From: Pseudaquabacterium terrae | GTDB taxonomy: Bacteria > Pseudomonadota > Gammaproteobacteria > Burkholderiales > Burkholderiaceae_C | DNA length: 64,000 nucleotides | Assembly: GCF_013266755.1 (NCBI RefSeq) | Contig: NZ_JABRWJ010000005.1 | Span: 248,001 to 312,000, forward strand | Direction of reading: 5' to 3' | Shown here: positions 42,419 to 51,930 of the stretch, in pieces | Layout: the number at the start of each line of letters is the position of its first letter | Numbering within the stretch: position 1 is the first letter of the stretch | Position numbers and translations under genes: made by a program | The notes under the pieces: model-generated | The model's input: the letters and a program-made list of their open reading frames with translations, nothing else | Told to the model about the DNA's origin: nothing | Database searches by the model: none

Positions 42419-42928
42419 TCACCCGATGCGCGTGCAGTCCATCACCCAGTTCGTCTCCCACCCGTCGGCTTCCGCGGTCGACGTCGGCCCGCCCTTCAGC
42501 CGGAACGCCTGCTCCCAGCGGGCGCTATCGGACGAAATGCGCGTCCAGCGATAGCGCACGTCGACCGCACGCCCATCGTCCTCGTCGTCGCCGTAGAAGT
42601 CCCCGACCAAGCCCTCGAAGCCGCCGTGCACCGGCGGGAACAGCAGCCCGCTCTTGCTGTTGATCCACCAGATCGCCCATTGCCGGCGCGCGTGGTCGAA
42701 GCTGCGCAAGGTCAGCCCCGAGAAGCCCAGCGTCGGGAAGTCGATCTGGTCGACGTTCGCGCCGCCGCCCAGGCGCGGCTCGCAGGCCGCCGTGGCTGGA
42801 AACTCGGCCCAGTCGTTCGCACCGACCAGGCGCGTCATCAAGCGCCGGTTGGCGACCGACCAGCGGCCGAACAGGAAGTCAAAGTCGTTCACGTGGCCGG
42901 TCGGTTGCGGCAGGGTGATCGTGGTCAT
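42419..42928 (-). CDS. Conserved hypothetical protein, DUF1579-like beta-barrel type
   Basis: 169-residue protein, no signal peptide or membrane segment. VNDFDFLFGRWSVANRRL near the start and DVRYRWTRISSDSARWEQAF near the end are of the kind seen in DUF1579-like, lipocalin-fold hypothetical proteins. AGGAG lies 8 bases before the ATG, which is why the shorter start is used. It lies 36 bp downstream of the NIPSNAP gene in the same direction and converges on the zinc-ribbon gene with 16 bp between. Function unknown. Confidence 0.8.
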   Translation of the reverse strand: MTTITLPQPTGHVNDFDFLFGRWSVANRRLMTRLVGANDWAEFPATAACEPRLGGGANVDQIDFPTLGFSGLTLRSFDHARRQWAIWWINSKSGLLFPPVHGGFEGLVGDFYGDDEDDGRAVDVRYRWTRISSDSARWEQAFRLKGGPTSTAEADGWETNWVMDCTRIG

Positions 42929-42964
42929 GGTGCTGTCTCCTGAAGTGGTTGGAATCAACAACGC

Positions 42965-43636
42965 TCAGCGCCAGGCCGAGCGCGGGGTGGCCTGCAGGTG
43001 CAGGCTGGTCGGCAGGTCGCGCAGCCAGCGGTCGAGCAGCGCGCCGATGTCCAGCGCCGGCCACGCGCCGTCACGCGGCACCGAGGCCAGCCACACGACC
43101 ACCTGCTCGCCCTCGCGCACCGGCAGGCGCGGAAAGTTGTTCCGCGCCGGCTCGGTCTCCAGGCAGGCCAGCGGCGTCGCGCCGGCTGCTGCCAGGCGCG
43201 GCAGCACGAGCTCGGACAGCTGCCGGCGCAACGCATCGTCGGCCGGTGCGCGCAGCGGGCAGATCGTCGCGATCACGCGGCCACTGCCCGCGGCAGCGCC
43301 GGAGGCCACCGGCACGCACGGCCGCAGCATCAGCACGTCGTCCGAATCGATCATCGTCGCGTTGGCCGCGTTGCGGTGCGCCTGCCAGATCGGGCCGCCG
43401 TAGAAGTCGGCGAGCGCCTGCGCGCGCTGGGGCATGCCGGCGAAGCCGCGCAGCCAGACGAAGCGATCCGGCGCGTCCAGGTCGCGGAACTGGCCGAGCA
43501 CGCGCATGCCGCAGTCCTGCTGAGAGAACAGGAATTCGCGCTCGAACAGCTCGATCAGCTCGTCGCGCCGGCCGGGGTGCAGCGTGTACTGCCGCAGCTC
43601 GATCACCGGCGGCAGGGCGTGGGTGGAAGTGGGCAT
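42965..43636 (-). CDS. NIPSNAP-domain protein
   Basis: 223-residue protein with two dimeric alpha-beta-barrel halves. The first is a NIPSNAP domain: IELRQYTLHPGRRDELIELFEREFL near residue 12 and FRDLDAPDRFVWLRGF near 50. NIPSNAP proteins are small-molecule-binding or enzymatic ferredoxin-like folds of poorly known role. The strong AGGAGGT site 4-5 bases before the ATG fixes the start and predicts high translation. It is the first gene of a two-gene unit, divergent from the WYL regulator. Confidence 0.85.
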   Translation of the reverse strand: MPTSTHALPPVIELRQYTLHPGRRDELIELFEREFLFSQQDCGMRVLGQFRDLDAPDRFVWLRGFAGMPQRAQALADFYGGPIWQAHRNAANATMIDSDDVLMLRPCVPVASGAAAGSGRVIATICPLRAPADDALRRQLSELVLPRLAAAGATPLACLETEPARNNFPRLPVREGEQVVVWLASVPRDGAWPALDIGALLDRWLRDLPTSLHLQATPRSAWR

Positions 43637-43724
43637 CGGGAACCTCCTTTGATTCAACGAGCCGCGATGCTGCGCCGCCAAACCTGCCACCGCATGTCAG
43701 CTTTTACGGCGACACTTCATCACC

Positions 43725-44723
43725 ATGCGCGCGAGCCGATTGCTGACCCTGCTGATGCTGCTGCAGACCCGCGGCCGGCAGAGCGCGCCGGCGCTGGCGC
43801 GGATGATGGAAATCTCGGTGCGCACCGTCTACCGCGACATCGACCAGCTCAGCGCCGCCGGCGTGCCGGTGTGGGGCGACCGCGGGCGTTCGGGCGGCTT
43901 CCAGCTGCGCGAAGGCTGGCGCACGCAGCTGACCGGCTTGACGGTGCCCGAGGCGCGCGCGATCTTCATGGCCGGCCTGCCCGGCCCGGCCGCCGAGCTG
44001 GGCCTGGGCGAAGCGATGGCCACCGCGCAGCTGAAGCTGCTGGCCGCGCTGCCGTCGGACTGGCAGGCCGACGCGCAGCAGGTCGCCGCGCGCTTCCACC
44101 TCGATCCGATCGACTGGTTCCGCAGCGCCGCGCCGCCGCCGCACCTGCAGGCCGTCGCCGAGGCGGTGTGGCACACGCAGCGGCTGGCGCTGCGCTACGA
44201 GAGCTGGCAAGGCGTGAATCAGCGCATCGTCGAGCCGCTGGGCGTGGTGCTGAAGGCCGGCACCTGGTACATGGCCGCGCGCCGCGCGCCTGATGCGCAA
44301 AAGGAGCGTCCACGGGAGCCGCATGTCTACCGCCTCGCGGCGATCCAGTCGCTCGAGGTGCTCGATCAATTCTTCGAACGCCCGCGCGGCTTCGACCTGG
44401 CCGACTGGTGGGCGCGCGAGACCGCTCGCTTCGAAGCCGGCGTCTACCGCGGCGAGGCGCGGCTGCGCGTCAACGAGGCGGGGCTCAAGACGGTGCTGGC
44501 CTTCAGCGCGCTGGTGGCAGACGCCGCGCTCGCCAGCGCCGAGCCGAGCGCGGCCCACGAGGGCTGGATCGAGCTGCGCATGCCGATCGAGTCGGTCGCG
44601 CACGCCGCGCGGCAGCTGCTGCGCCTGGGCAGCGATGGCGAGGTGCTGGCGCCGGCCGAGCTGCGCGACGCGCTGGCCTCGACCTACCGCACGCTGGCCC
44701 AGCGCTACGACCGCGCCGGCTGA
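43725..44723 (+). CDS. YafY-type HTH/WYL transcriptional regulator
   Basis: 332-residue regulator. The N-terminal helix-turn-helix (LLTLLMLLQTRGRQSAPALA, ISVRTVYRDIDQLSAAGVPV) is DeoR/HTH-11-like; the WYL domain lies at about 135-215 (LALRYESWQGVNQRIVEPLG, LKAGTWYMAARR), and a WCX domain ends the protein. WYL regulators bind nucleic acids or nucleotides and many respond to DNA damage, but those beside small stress enzymes are common too. It is divergent from the NIPSNAP pair with 88 bp between, which are its likely targets. Confidence 0.9.
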   Translation: MRASRLLTLLMLLQTRGRQSAPALARMMEISVRTVYRDIDQLSAAGVPVWGDRGRSGGFQLREGWRTQLTGLTVPEARAIFMAGLPGPAAELGLGEAMATAQLKLLAALPSDWQADAQQVAARFHLDPIDWFRSAAPPPHLQAVAEAVWHTQRLALRYESWQGVNQRIVEPLGVVLKAGTWYMAARRAPDAQKERPREPHVYRLAAIQSLEVLDQFFERPRGFDLADWWARETARFEAGVYRGEARLRVNEAGLKTVLAFSALVADAALASAEPSAAHEGWIELRMPIESVAHAARQLLRLGSDGEVLAPAELRDALASTYRTLAQRYDRAG

Positions 44724-44737
44724 TCGAGGCGGCAGCC

Positions 44738-46897
<2,160 letters not shown>

Positions 46898-47048
46898 CTC
46901 TGAGGGCCCGCAGTCGGCGTCGTGAGCCTCGGCAGCGCGCAAGGTCCCGATCATCATCCAGGCGCGACCCTGGTGTCGACCCGGGTTCGCAAAGTCTTAC
47001 GCGGCGCGGCCTATGCTCGACCCTTCCTTGTCCGTGAGGAACTCGGCA

Positions 47049-47132
47049 ATGCGTGTGCCCAAGCTGTTGCGCAGCGGCATCGCGGCCGGACTGGCCAGCA
47101 CGCTCGGCACCGACAACCGAATACCCATTTAG
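47049..47132 (+). pseudogene. 27-codon ORF, probable gene relic or leader
   Basis: A GAGG site 9 bases before an ATG opens a 27-residue frame (MRVPKLLRSGIAAGLASTLG, then TDNRIPI) that reads like the start of a small membrane or exported protein and stops at TAG just before the ohrR operator. The part after codon 20 no longer looks like the same protein, and the base composition turns AT-rich there. Most likely a truncated relic of a gene cut at the ohrR promoter; a leader peptide is a less likely alternative. Confidence 0.35.
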
Positions 47133-47139
47133 ATTGTGT

Positions 47140-47152
47140 GCAATTTAATTGC
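47140..47152. promoter_or_regulatory. Probable OhrR operator
   Basis: GCAATT T AATTGC is a perfect 6-1-6 inverted repeat in an AT-rich patch (about 47121-47165), 17 bases before the ohrR ATG. Known OhrR operators are AT-rich palindromes around CAATT...AATTG, so repression of ohrR-ohr released by organic hydroperoxide is a good inference. Confidence 0.75.
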
Positions 47153-47169
47153 TCGCTACATTAACGGTC

Positions 47170-47652
47170 ATGGCACGGCGACACCCCCCCACCGAACACG
47201 GCAGCACCGCCGACTGGCTGGCGCTCGACAGCCAGCTCTGCTTCGCGCTGTACTCGGCGTCGCTGGCGATGACCAAGGCCTACAAGCCGCTGCTCGAACC
47301 GCTCGGGCTGACCTATCCGCAGTACCTGGTGATGCTGGTGTTGTGGGAAGGCGATGGGCTGACCGTGTCGCAGCTCGGCGATCGGCTGACGCTCGATTCC
47401 GGCACCCTGACGCCGCTGCTGAAGCGCCTCGAGGCGCTCGGCTTCGTCCAGCGCCTGCGTGACAGCGCCGACGAACGCCGCGTGCTGCTGCAGCTCACCG
47501 CCGGCGGCCGCAAGTTGAAGACCCGCGCACTGGCCGTGCCGCAGGCCATCGCCTGCGCCACCGCCTGCGACCTGGGCCAGATCTCCGACCTGGCGCAACG
47601 CGTTAGAACGCTGCGCGACCAGTTGACCGCTTCTTCACCGCGGGCCGCCTGA
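47170..47652 (+). CDS. ohrR: MarR-family organic-peroxide sensor OhrR
   Basis: 160-residue winged-helix repressor. The peroxide-sensing cysteine is in the N-terminal LDSQLCFALYSAS at about residue 24, as in OhrR of other bacteria; further Cys in ACATACDL near 140 may form the disulfide of the two-Cys type. The DNA-binding part has LTVSQLGDRLTLDSGTLTPLLKRLE and RRVLLQLTAGG. The ATG inside the track of a slightly longer frame is used because the upstream residues lie in the operator. It lies 45 bp before ohr, its target. Confidence 0.93.
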   Translation: MARRHPPTEHGSTADWLALDSQLCFALYSASLAMTKAYKPLLEPLGLTYPQYLVMLVLWEGDGLTVSQLGDRLTLDSGTLTPLLKRLEALGFVQRLRDSADERRVLLQLTAGGRKLKTRALAVPQAIACATACDLGQISDLAQRVRTLRDQLTASSPRAA

Positions 47653-47697
47653 CGCGGCACCGCACCTCTTCCCACCAGCACCGAAAGGCTGAACATC

Positions 47698-48123
47698 ATG
47701 GCTCTCGACAAGGTTCTCTACACCGCCACCGCCACCGCCACCGGGGGCCGCACCGGCACCGCGAAGTCGTCCGACAACAAGCTCGAAGTCAACCTGTCGA
47801 CGCCGCGCGAGCTGGGCGGCGCCGGCGGCGAAGGCACGAACCCCGAGCAGCTGTTCGCGGCCGGCTACTCGGCCTGCTTCATCGGCGCGATGAAGGCCGT
47901 CGGCGCGGCGCAGAAGCTCAAGGTGCCGGACGACGTGTCGATCACGTCGGAAGTCGGCATCGGCCCGATCCCCGGCGGTTTCGGCATCCAGGTGGCGATG
48001 AAGATCACGCTGCCCGGCTTCGAGCGCGAAGCCGCCGAAGCGCTGGTCGCCGCCGCGCACAAGGTGTGCCCGTACTCGAACGCCACGCGCGGCAACATCG
48101 ACGTCACGCTGACGGTGGTCTAA
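47698..48123 (+). CDS. ohr: Organic hydroperoxide resistance protein Ohr
   Basis: Cys-based, lipoyl-dependent peroxidase for organic and fatty-acid hydroperoxides; 141 residues. The two redox cysteines are in YSACFIGAM near residue 60 and [14 protein letters not shown] near 124, and the Arg/Glu that tune them lie in [21 protein letters not shown]. The C-terminal DVTLTVV is typical. AAAGG precedes the ATG by 9 bases. Downstream is an 11-bp perfect hairpin. Confidence 0.96.
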   Translation: MALDKVLYTATATATGGRTGTAKSSDNKLEVNLSTPRELGGAGGEGTNPEQLFAAGYSACFIGAMKAVGAAQKLKVPDDVSITSEVGIGPIPGGFGIQVAMKITLPGFEREAAEALVAAAHKVCPYSNATRGNIDVTLTVV

Positions 48124-48133
48124 CGCCCACGGC

Positions 48134-48161
48134 ACCTGGCCGAGCAGCGCCTCGGCCAGGT
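48134..48161. terminator. Bidirectional hairpin after ohr
   Basis: ACCTGGCCGAG and CTCGGCCAGGT form a perfect 11-bp stem with a 6-base loop in the 63-bp gap between the convergent ohr and StyC-like genes. It lacks a U run, so efficiency is uncertain. Confidence 0.55.
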
Positions 48162-48186
48162 CGCCCGCAAAGCAGCAGGCGCCGAC

Positions 48187-48606
48187 CTACAGCGACACGA
48201 ACGCCGCGTAGATCAGCGCGAACACCGCCAGCAGCGAGGTCGCCGCGCCGAGCAGGTTGCCGGCATAGACCAGCTTGCCGGACCACGGGCCGTCCGGCGT
48301 CAGGCCACGCTGACCGACGATCGCCGCCAGCGGCAGCGAGACGCAGAACGCGTACGACGAGACGATCAGCGACAGCGCGATCAGCCACTTGACCGCGTCA
48401 CCGCCGGCCAGCGGCGTCAGCACCGCCCCGACCACCAGCATCAGCAGGCCACCGGCCGGCAGGCTGGCATGGGCGACGCGCCAGGCATTGACGATGTGCG
48501 CCGGCGCCTGCCGGTTGATCGCCCGGCCGAACGGCGCGCCGCACAGCAGGCCGATCAGCAGCACGATCGATCCATGGAATACCAGTTGTTTGGCGCAAGC
48601 ATGCAT
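48187..48606 (-). CDS. Four-helix membrane protein, styrene-oxide-isomerase/HabA-like
   Basis: 139-residue inner-membrane protein with four hydrophobic segments. The pattern FHGSIVLLIGLLCGAPFG, then WRVAHASLPAGGLLML (a His where StyC has its heme-ligand His58 in RAHSGPALNG), then GQRGLTPDGPWSGKLVYAGN before the last helix, matches the layout of styrene oxide isomerase and hydroxylaminobenzene mutase, recalled from the family. The enzymes rearrange epoxides or hydroxylamines. Identity appears low, so the reaction is unknown. It starts 8 bp after the isomerase gene on the same strand. Confidence 0.72.
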   Translation of the reverse strand: MHACAKQLVFHGSIVLLIGLLCGAPFGRAINRQAPAHIVNAWRVAHASLPAGGLLMLVVGAVLTPLAGGDAVKWLIALSLIVSSYAFCVSLPLAAIVGQRGLTPDGPWSGKLVYAGNLLGAATSLLAVFALIYAAFVSL

Positions 48607-48614
48607 TGGATGAA

Positions 48615-49205
48615 CTAGCGCCGCAGATGGCGCTCGAGGTGGGGAAGGCGGTCGTGGCCGAAGTAGGCCTCGCCGTCGAAGACCAGCCAGGGGACGCCGA
48701 AACAGCCGGAGCGCAGCGCCTCGGCGGTGCTGACGTCCTGCGCCTCACGTGCGCTGGGTGACTGCGCTGCGCGCACGATCGCATCGGCGTCCAGCGCGCC
48801 GTGCGCGGCGGCCAGGTCCTGGGGTTCGTCGATCGGCTGCCCTTCGGCGAAGTGCCGGTGCCACACGGCGCGGATGAAGCGCTTCGCGCGTTCGCCATCG
48901 TCACTGTTCAGTCCGTGGAAGGCCAGCTTCGCGAGCGCCGTGCCGGCCACGCGCGTGACCGGCCGGGCGAGGGTCAGCCCGAGCTCCTGCGCGCAGCGTT
49001 GCGCGTCATGAAAGATGTGGGCCCGCTTGACGCGGCGCACGGCTGCGTAGGCCTCCAGCACGCCGTGCGCCTGCCAGACCGCCTCGAGATCGATCGGCCG
49101 CCAGGCGACCACGTGCCCGGCCTCGGCGGCAATCCGGTCGATCTGGTGCGACGCGAGGTAGCTGTACGGAGAAGCGAGCTCGAAGAAGAAGTCAATCGTG
49201 GCCAT
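48615..49205 (-). CDS. DsbA-fold 2-hydroxychromene-2-carboxylate-isomerase-like protein
   Basis: 196-residue protein of the kappa-GST/DsbA fold. The start [16 protein letters not shown] carries the Ser-Pro-Tyr active-site region used by glutathione-dependent 2-hydroxychromene-2-carboxylate isomerase; [11 protein letters not shown] and [21 protein letters not shown] (broken here only as motif text) are typical of the second half. No CxxC is present, so it is not a disulfide oxidase. A palindromic operator lies 15 bases upstream. The unit with the StyC-like gene may isomerise an aromatic intermediate or detoxify an electrophile; no ring-cleavage genes are adjacent. Confidence 0.85.
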   Translation of the reverse strand: MATIDFFFELASPYSYLASHQIDRIAAEAGHVVAWRPIDLEAVWQAHGVLEAYAAVRRVKRAHIFHDAQRCAQELGLTLARPVTRVAGTALAKLAFHGLNSDDGERAKRFIRAVWHRHFAEGQPIDEPQDLAAAHGALDADAIVRAAQSPSAREAQDVSTAEALRSGCFGVPWLVFDGEAYFGHDRLPHLERHLRR

Positions 49206-49219
49206 GGTCACGCCCAAAA

Positions 49220-49235
49220 CATACGCATGCGTATG
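49220..49235. promoter_or_regulatory. Perfect 16-bp palindrome, candidate operator
   Basis: CATACGCATGCGTATG is a complete palindrome 15 bases upstream of the isomerase ATG, in a small AT-rich patch. TetR- or MarR-type regulators bind such sites; no regulator gene of that type is adjacent, so control in trans is likely. Confidence 0.7.
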
Positions 49236-49279
49236 CTATGAGCGCGAGCCGGCCGCGTCAAGCCTGCGTCATTGGGGCG

Positions 49280-50215
49280 CTAGCCCGGCGTGCCGAGCAG
49301 GCTCAGCATCAGGTCGATGCGCGCCTGCCAGGGCGACGGCGTCGGCGCCGCGGGCAGCGTCTCGTCGTTGACGCCGACGAGATTGCCGCCGGCGCAGCGC
49401 GTGCAGCGCCACACCGGCACGCCGCCAGCCACGGCGCGGCGCAGCGCCGGCTCCAGCGCCTTGTGCAGGCTGCCGTTGCCCGGCGCCGCGACGATCAGCC
49501 CGTGCACGCCCGAGGCCAGCAGCGCATCGACCAGCGCGGCGCCCGACCCGGCATGGCCGCTGATGACCTCGACGCGCGGCCACGATGCCGGGTCGAAGCC
49601 GATGCGCGCCAGGCCCAGCGCGCTGCCGATCGGCCACAGCCGGTGTCGGCGCAGCCGCCCCTCCTCGATGCGCGCGATCGGCCCGGCATCGCCCGACGAG
49701 AAGGCATCGATGCGATAGGTGTGGACCTTGCGCACGTCGTGCGCGCTGTGCACCGCGCCGCCGAACACGACCACGACCCCGCAGGCGCCCGGCTCGCGCG
49801 CGACGACCGTGGCGTCGAGCAGGTTCTGCGGCCCGTCGGCCTGCAGCGCGGTCGACGGCCGCATCGCGCCGGTCAGCACCACCGGCTTGCCTGGCGCCAG
49901 CACACGCTGCAGGAACCAGGCGGTCTCCTCCATCGTGTCGGTGCCGTGGGTGATGACGATGCCGCAGACCTCGGGCCGCGCCAGGTGCAGGCCGACCCGC
50001 TGCGCCAGGCGCTGCCAGGTCGGGTAGTCCATGTCCTTGCTGTCGACCTGGGCCACCTGCTCGAGCTCGAGCGGCGCCTCGCCGAGCCGCGGCACCGCGG
50101 CGACCAGCTCGGCCACGCCGCGCTGCGCGGCGGTGTAGCCGACGTTGTCGGCAGGGTTGCTGGCGGTGCCGGCAATCGTGCCGCCGGTGCCCAGGATCAC
50201 TACGGTGCTTGGCAT
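49280..50215 (-). CDS. L-asparaginase (type I/II fold)
   Basis: Hydrolyses asparagine to aspartate and ammonia; 311 residues, no signal peptide. The two active-site Thr regions are [14 protein letters not shown] at the N-terminus and [17 protein letters not shown] near 90. The rest, including [20 protein letters not shown] and [12 protein letters not shown], fits the amidohydrolase fold. Its ATG is only 11 bases from the first of two LexA boxes, so its promoter must overlap them. It is divergent from lexA. Confidence 0.92.
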   Translation of the reverse strand: MPSTVVILGTGGTIAGTASNPADNVGYTAAQRGVAELVAAVPRLGEAPLELEQVAQVDSKDMDYPTWQRLAQRVGLHLARPEVCGIVITHGTDTMEETAWFLQRVLAPGKPVVLTGAMRPSTALQADGPQNLLDATVVAREPGACGVVVVFGGAVHSAHDVRKVHTYRIDAFSSGDAGPIARIEEGRLRRHRLWPIGSALGLARIGFDPASWPRVEVISGHAGSGAALVDALLASGVHGLIVAAPGNGSLHKALEPALRRAVAGGVPVWRCTRCAGGNLVGVNDETLPAAPTPSPWQARIDLMLSLLGTPG

Positions 50216-50226
50216 CGAGCCCTCAT

Positions 50227-50242
50227 CTGGATAAAAATACAG
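50227..50242. promoter_or_regulatory. LexA (SOS) box 1
   Basis: CTGGATAAAAATACAG fits the CTG-N10-CAG LexA consensus with an AT-rich centre. It lies in the 90-bp gap between the asparaginase and lexA, nearer the asparaginase start. Confidence 0.8.
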
Positions 50243-50245
50243 ATA

Positions 50246-50261
50246 CTGGATGAATACGCAG
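50246..50261. promoter_or_regulatory. LexA (SOS) box 2
   Basis: CTGGATGAATACGCAG again fits CTG-N10-CAG and starts 19 bp after box 1. Two tandem boxes before lexA are the usual autoregulation arrangement. Confidence 0.75.
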
Positions 50262-50305
50262 GTGGCAACCCTGCCGCTTTGTCCGCCGCAGCTTCGGAGA
50301 ACAGC

Positions 50306-50980
50306 ATGGAAGAAGGCCCGAAACTCACCGCCCGCCAGCAGCAGATTCTCGATCTCGTGCAGAGCGCGATCGAACGCACTGGCGCCCCCCCCACCCGCGC
50401 CGAGATCGCCGCAGAGCTCGGCTTCCGCTCCGCCAACGCCGCCGAGGAACACCTGCAGGCATTGGCCCGCAAGGGCGTCATCGAGTTGGTCGGCGGCACC
50501 TCGCGCGGCATCCGGCTGCGGTCGGACACCCTGCGGGCGTTGCACGAAGCGCGCGGCAAGCAATTCTCGCTGCCCTTGCCGAGCCTGGCCCAGCTCACCC
50601 TGCCGCTGATCGGCCGCGTCGCTGCCGGCAGCCCGATCCTCGCGCAGGAACACATCGACCAGACCTACGTGGTGGAGGCCAGCATGTTCCCGCGCCGGCC
50701 CGATTACCTGCTGAAGGTGCGCGGCATGAGCATGCGCGACGCCGGCATCCTCGATGGCGACCTGCTCGCGGTGCAGCGCACGCAGGAGGCGAAGAACGGG
50801 CAGATCGTCGTCGCCCGGCTCGGCGACGATGTCACCGTCAAGCGCCTGCGCCGCACCCGTGCGGGCATCGAGCTGCTGCCCGAAAACCCGGACTACGCCG
50901 TCATCGTCGTGCCGCCCGAGGCCGACTTCCAGCTCGAGGGCATCGCCGTCGGCCTGATCCGCAACACGATGCTGATGTGA
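50306..50980 (+). CDS. lexA: SOS repressor LexA
   Basis: 224-residue repressor-protease. N-terminal winged helix: [17 protein letters not shown] and [26 protein letters not shown]. The self-cleavage bond is Ala-Gly in GRVAAGSPI near residue 111. The catalytic Ser is in [15 protein letters not shown] near 145 and the Lys in [10 protein letters not shown] near 182. GGAG lies 6 bases before the ATG. Two LexA boxes lie 45-79 bases upstream. The stop overlaps the next gene's start by one base. Confidence 0.97.
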   Translation: MEEGPKLTARQQQILDLVQSAIERTGAPPTRAEIAAELGFRSANAAEEHLQALARKGVIELVGGTSRGIRLRSDTLRALHEARGKQFSLPLPSLAQLTLPLIGRVAAGSPILAQEHIDQTYVVEASMFPRRPDYLLKVRGMSMRDAGILDGDLLAVQRTQEAKNGQIVVARLGDDVTVKRLRRTRAGIELLPENPDYAVIVVPPEADFQLEGIAVGLIRNTMLM

Positions 50981-51303
50981 TGCTGCCCACCGCCGTCAAG
51001 AAGCTGCGCGTCGTGGCGCCGAAGGCCGCCAGCGCGGCCGAGTGCCAGCGCCTCGAACAGCTGCCGAACATCGGCCCGGCGATGGCCGCCGACCTGCGCG
51101 CGCTGGGCATCGTGCATCCGCGCGAGCTCGCGCACCGCGATGCCTTCGTGCTGTACCAGGCGCTGTGCGCGCACAGCGGCAAGCGCCAGGACCCCTGCGT
51201 GCTCGACACCTTCATGGCCGCCACCGACTTCATGCGCGGCGCCGAGCCGGCGCCTTGGTGGGCCTACACCGCGCAACGCAAGCTGCTGTACGGGCCGGTG
51301 TAG
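50980..51303 (+). CDS. Helix-hairpin-helix protein of the Cdd1/pathogenicity-locus family
   Basis: 107-residue protein. ECQRLEQLPNIGPAMAADLR with GIVHPRELAHRDAFVLYQAL is a helix-hairpin-helix DNA-binding unit; PCVLDTFMAATDFMRG and PWWAYTAQRK complete the Cdd1 family pattern. Function is unknown, but the domain suggests contact with DNA. Its ATG overlaps the lexA stop (TGATG), so it is expressed from the LexA-controlled promoter. The last codons and stop lie in a 13-bp tandem repeat, which limits certainty about the original C-terminus. Confidence 0.85.
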   Translation: MLPTAVKKLRVVAPKAASAAECQRLEQLPNIGPAMAADLRALGIVHPRELAHRDAFVLYQALCAHSGKRQDPCVLDTFMAATDFMRGAEPAPWWAYTAQRKLLYGPV

Positions 51304-51329
51304 CGGGCCGGTGTAGCGGGCCGGTGCAG
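51291..51329 (+). repeat. 13-bp tandem repeat over the stop codon of the HhH gene
   Basis: CGGGCCGGTGTAG occurs twice in a row and a third time as CGGGCCGGTGCAG; a degenerate fourth copy with two extra bases follows. The unit contains the TAG stop, and since 13 is not a multiple of 3, a gain or loss of a unit upstream of the stop would not change the protein beyond the first TAG. Confidence 0.8.
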
Positions 51330-51365
51330 CGGGCCGCGGTGCAGCACCTGCCGGTGCTGCCGTCG

Positions 51366-51400
51366 AACAGGCGCCCTTTGCGGCGCCTGTTTGCGTTTTT
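51366..51400 (+). terminator. Rho-independent terminator after lexA-HhH unit
   Basis: AACAGGCGCC and GGCGCCTGTT form a 10-bp stem with loop CTTTGC, followed by TGCGTTTTT. This is the clearest intrinsic terminator in the window and defines the end of the lexA transcript. Confidence 0.88.
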
Positions 51401-51463
51401 GCGGCCCGCTGCGCGCCGAACAATTGGCTACAGCCCAGCCGCCCGACGGTCGATATCACCATC

Positions 51464-51913
51464 ATGAGCACGCTGCACCACCTCCTGCCCCGCTGGGCCT
51501 CCCGTTCGGGGGCTCAACGCGACAGCGGCATGTCCAGCACCCTGTTGTCGCGCACGGAGATCTGCCCGCCGGCGCTGTGGCCGTCGTCGCTGACGCTGTG
51601 GGGCCGCGCCAAGCGCTGGCTGCAGCGCTCGCCGTGGATGCCGGCCGCGCAGCGCCCGGTCAACCGCCTGGCGCTGGTGAAGAACGAATTCCGCATCAGC
51701 CTCGACGACCTGGCGTCCTCGGACGCCGTGGCGCTGGGCGACCGCATCGAGCGCGCCCGCTCGCTGCGCGAGCTGTGGCATCTTCGCTCGCTGCTCTACG
51801 GCCTGCTGGCCACCGCGTTCAGCCAGGCCGAGGCCGAGGAGCGCATGGCGCGGCTGAACCGCCATTTCCCGACGCGCGCGCCGCGCAGCGGGCCGGCGAG
51901 CCAGATCATCTGA
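51464..51913 (+). CDS. Small conserved-type hypothetical protein
   Basis: 149 residues, no recognised domain. The C-terminal half is helical and charged (FRISLDDLASSDAVALGDRIERA-type, then LRELWHLRSLLYGLLATAFS, AEAEERMARLNRHFP), consistent with a real soluble protein. The first 20 codons fall in a sequence (CACCACCTCCTGCCCCGCTG, GGGCCTCCCGTTCGGGGGCT) that resembles repeats spread through Burkholderiales genomes, so the true start may be the ATG at 51530. It starts after the lexA terminator and precedes another small unknown gene by 17 bp. Confidence 0.65.
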   Translation: MSTLHHLLPRWASRSGAQRDSGMSSTLLSRTEICPPALWPSSLTLWGRAKRWLQRSPWMPAAQRPVNRLALVKNEFRISLDDLASSDAVALGDRIERARSLRELWHLRSLLYGLLATAFSQAEAEERMARLNRHFPTRAPRSGPASQII

Positions 51914-51930
51914 ACCCGATGGGGCCGGCG

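Noticed and set aside
48615-49205. Reading the DsbA-fold protein as a disulfide oxidoreductase
   Set aside because: No CxxC in the active-site position; the Ser-Pro-Tyr pattern fits the isomerase/kappa-GST branch.
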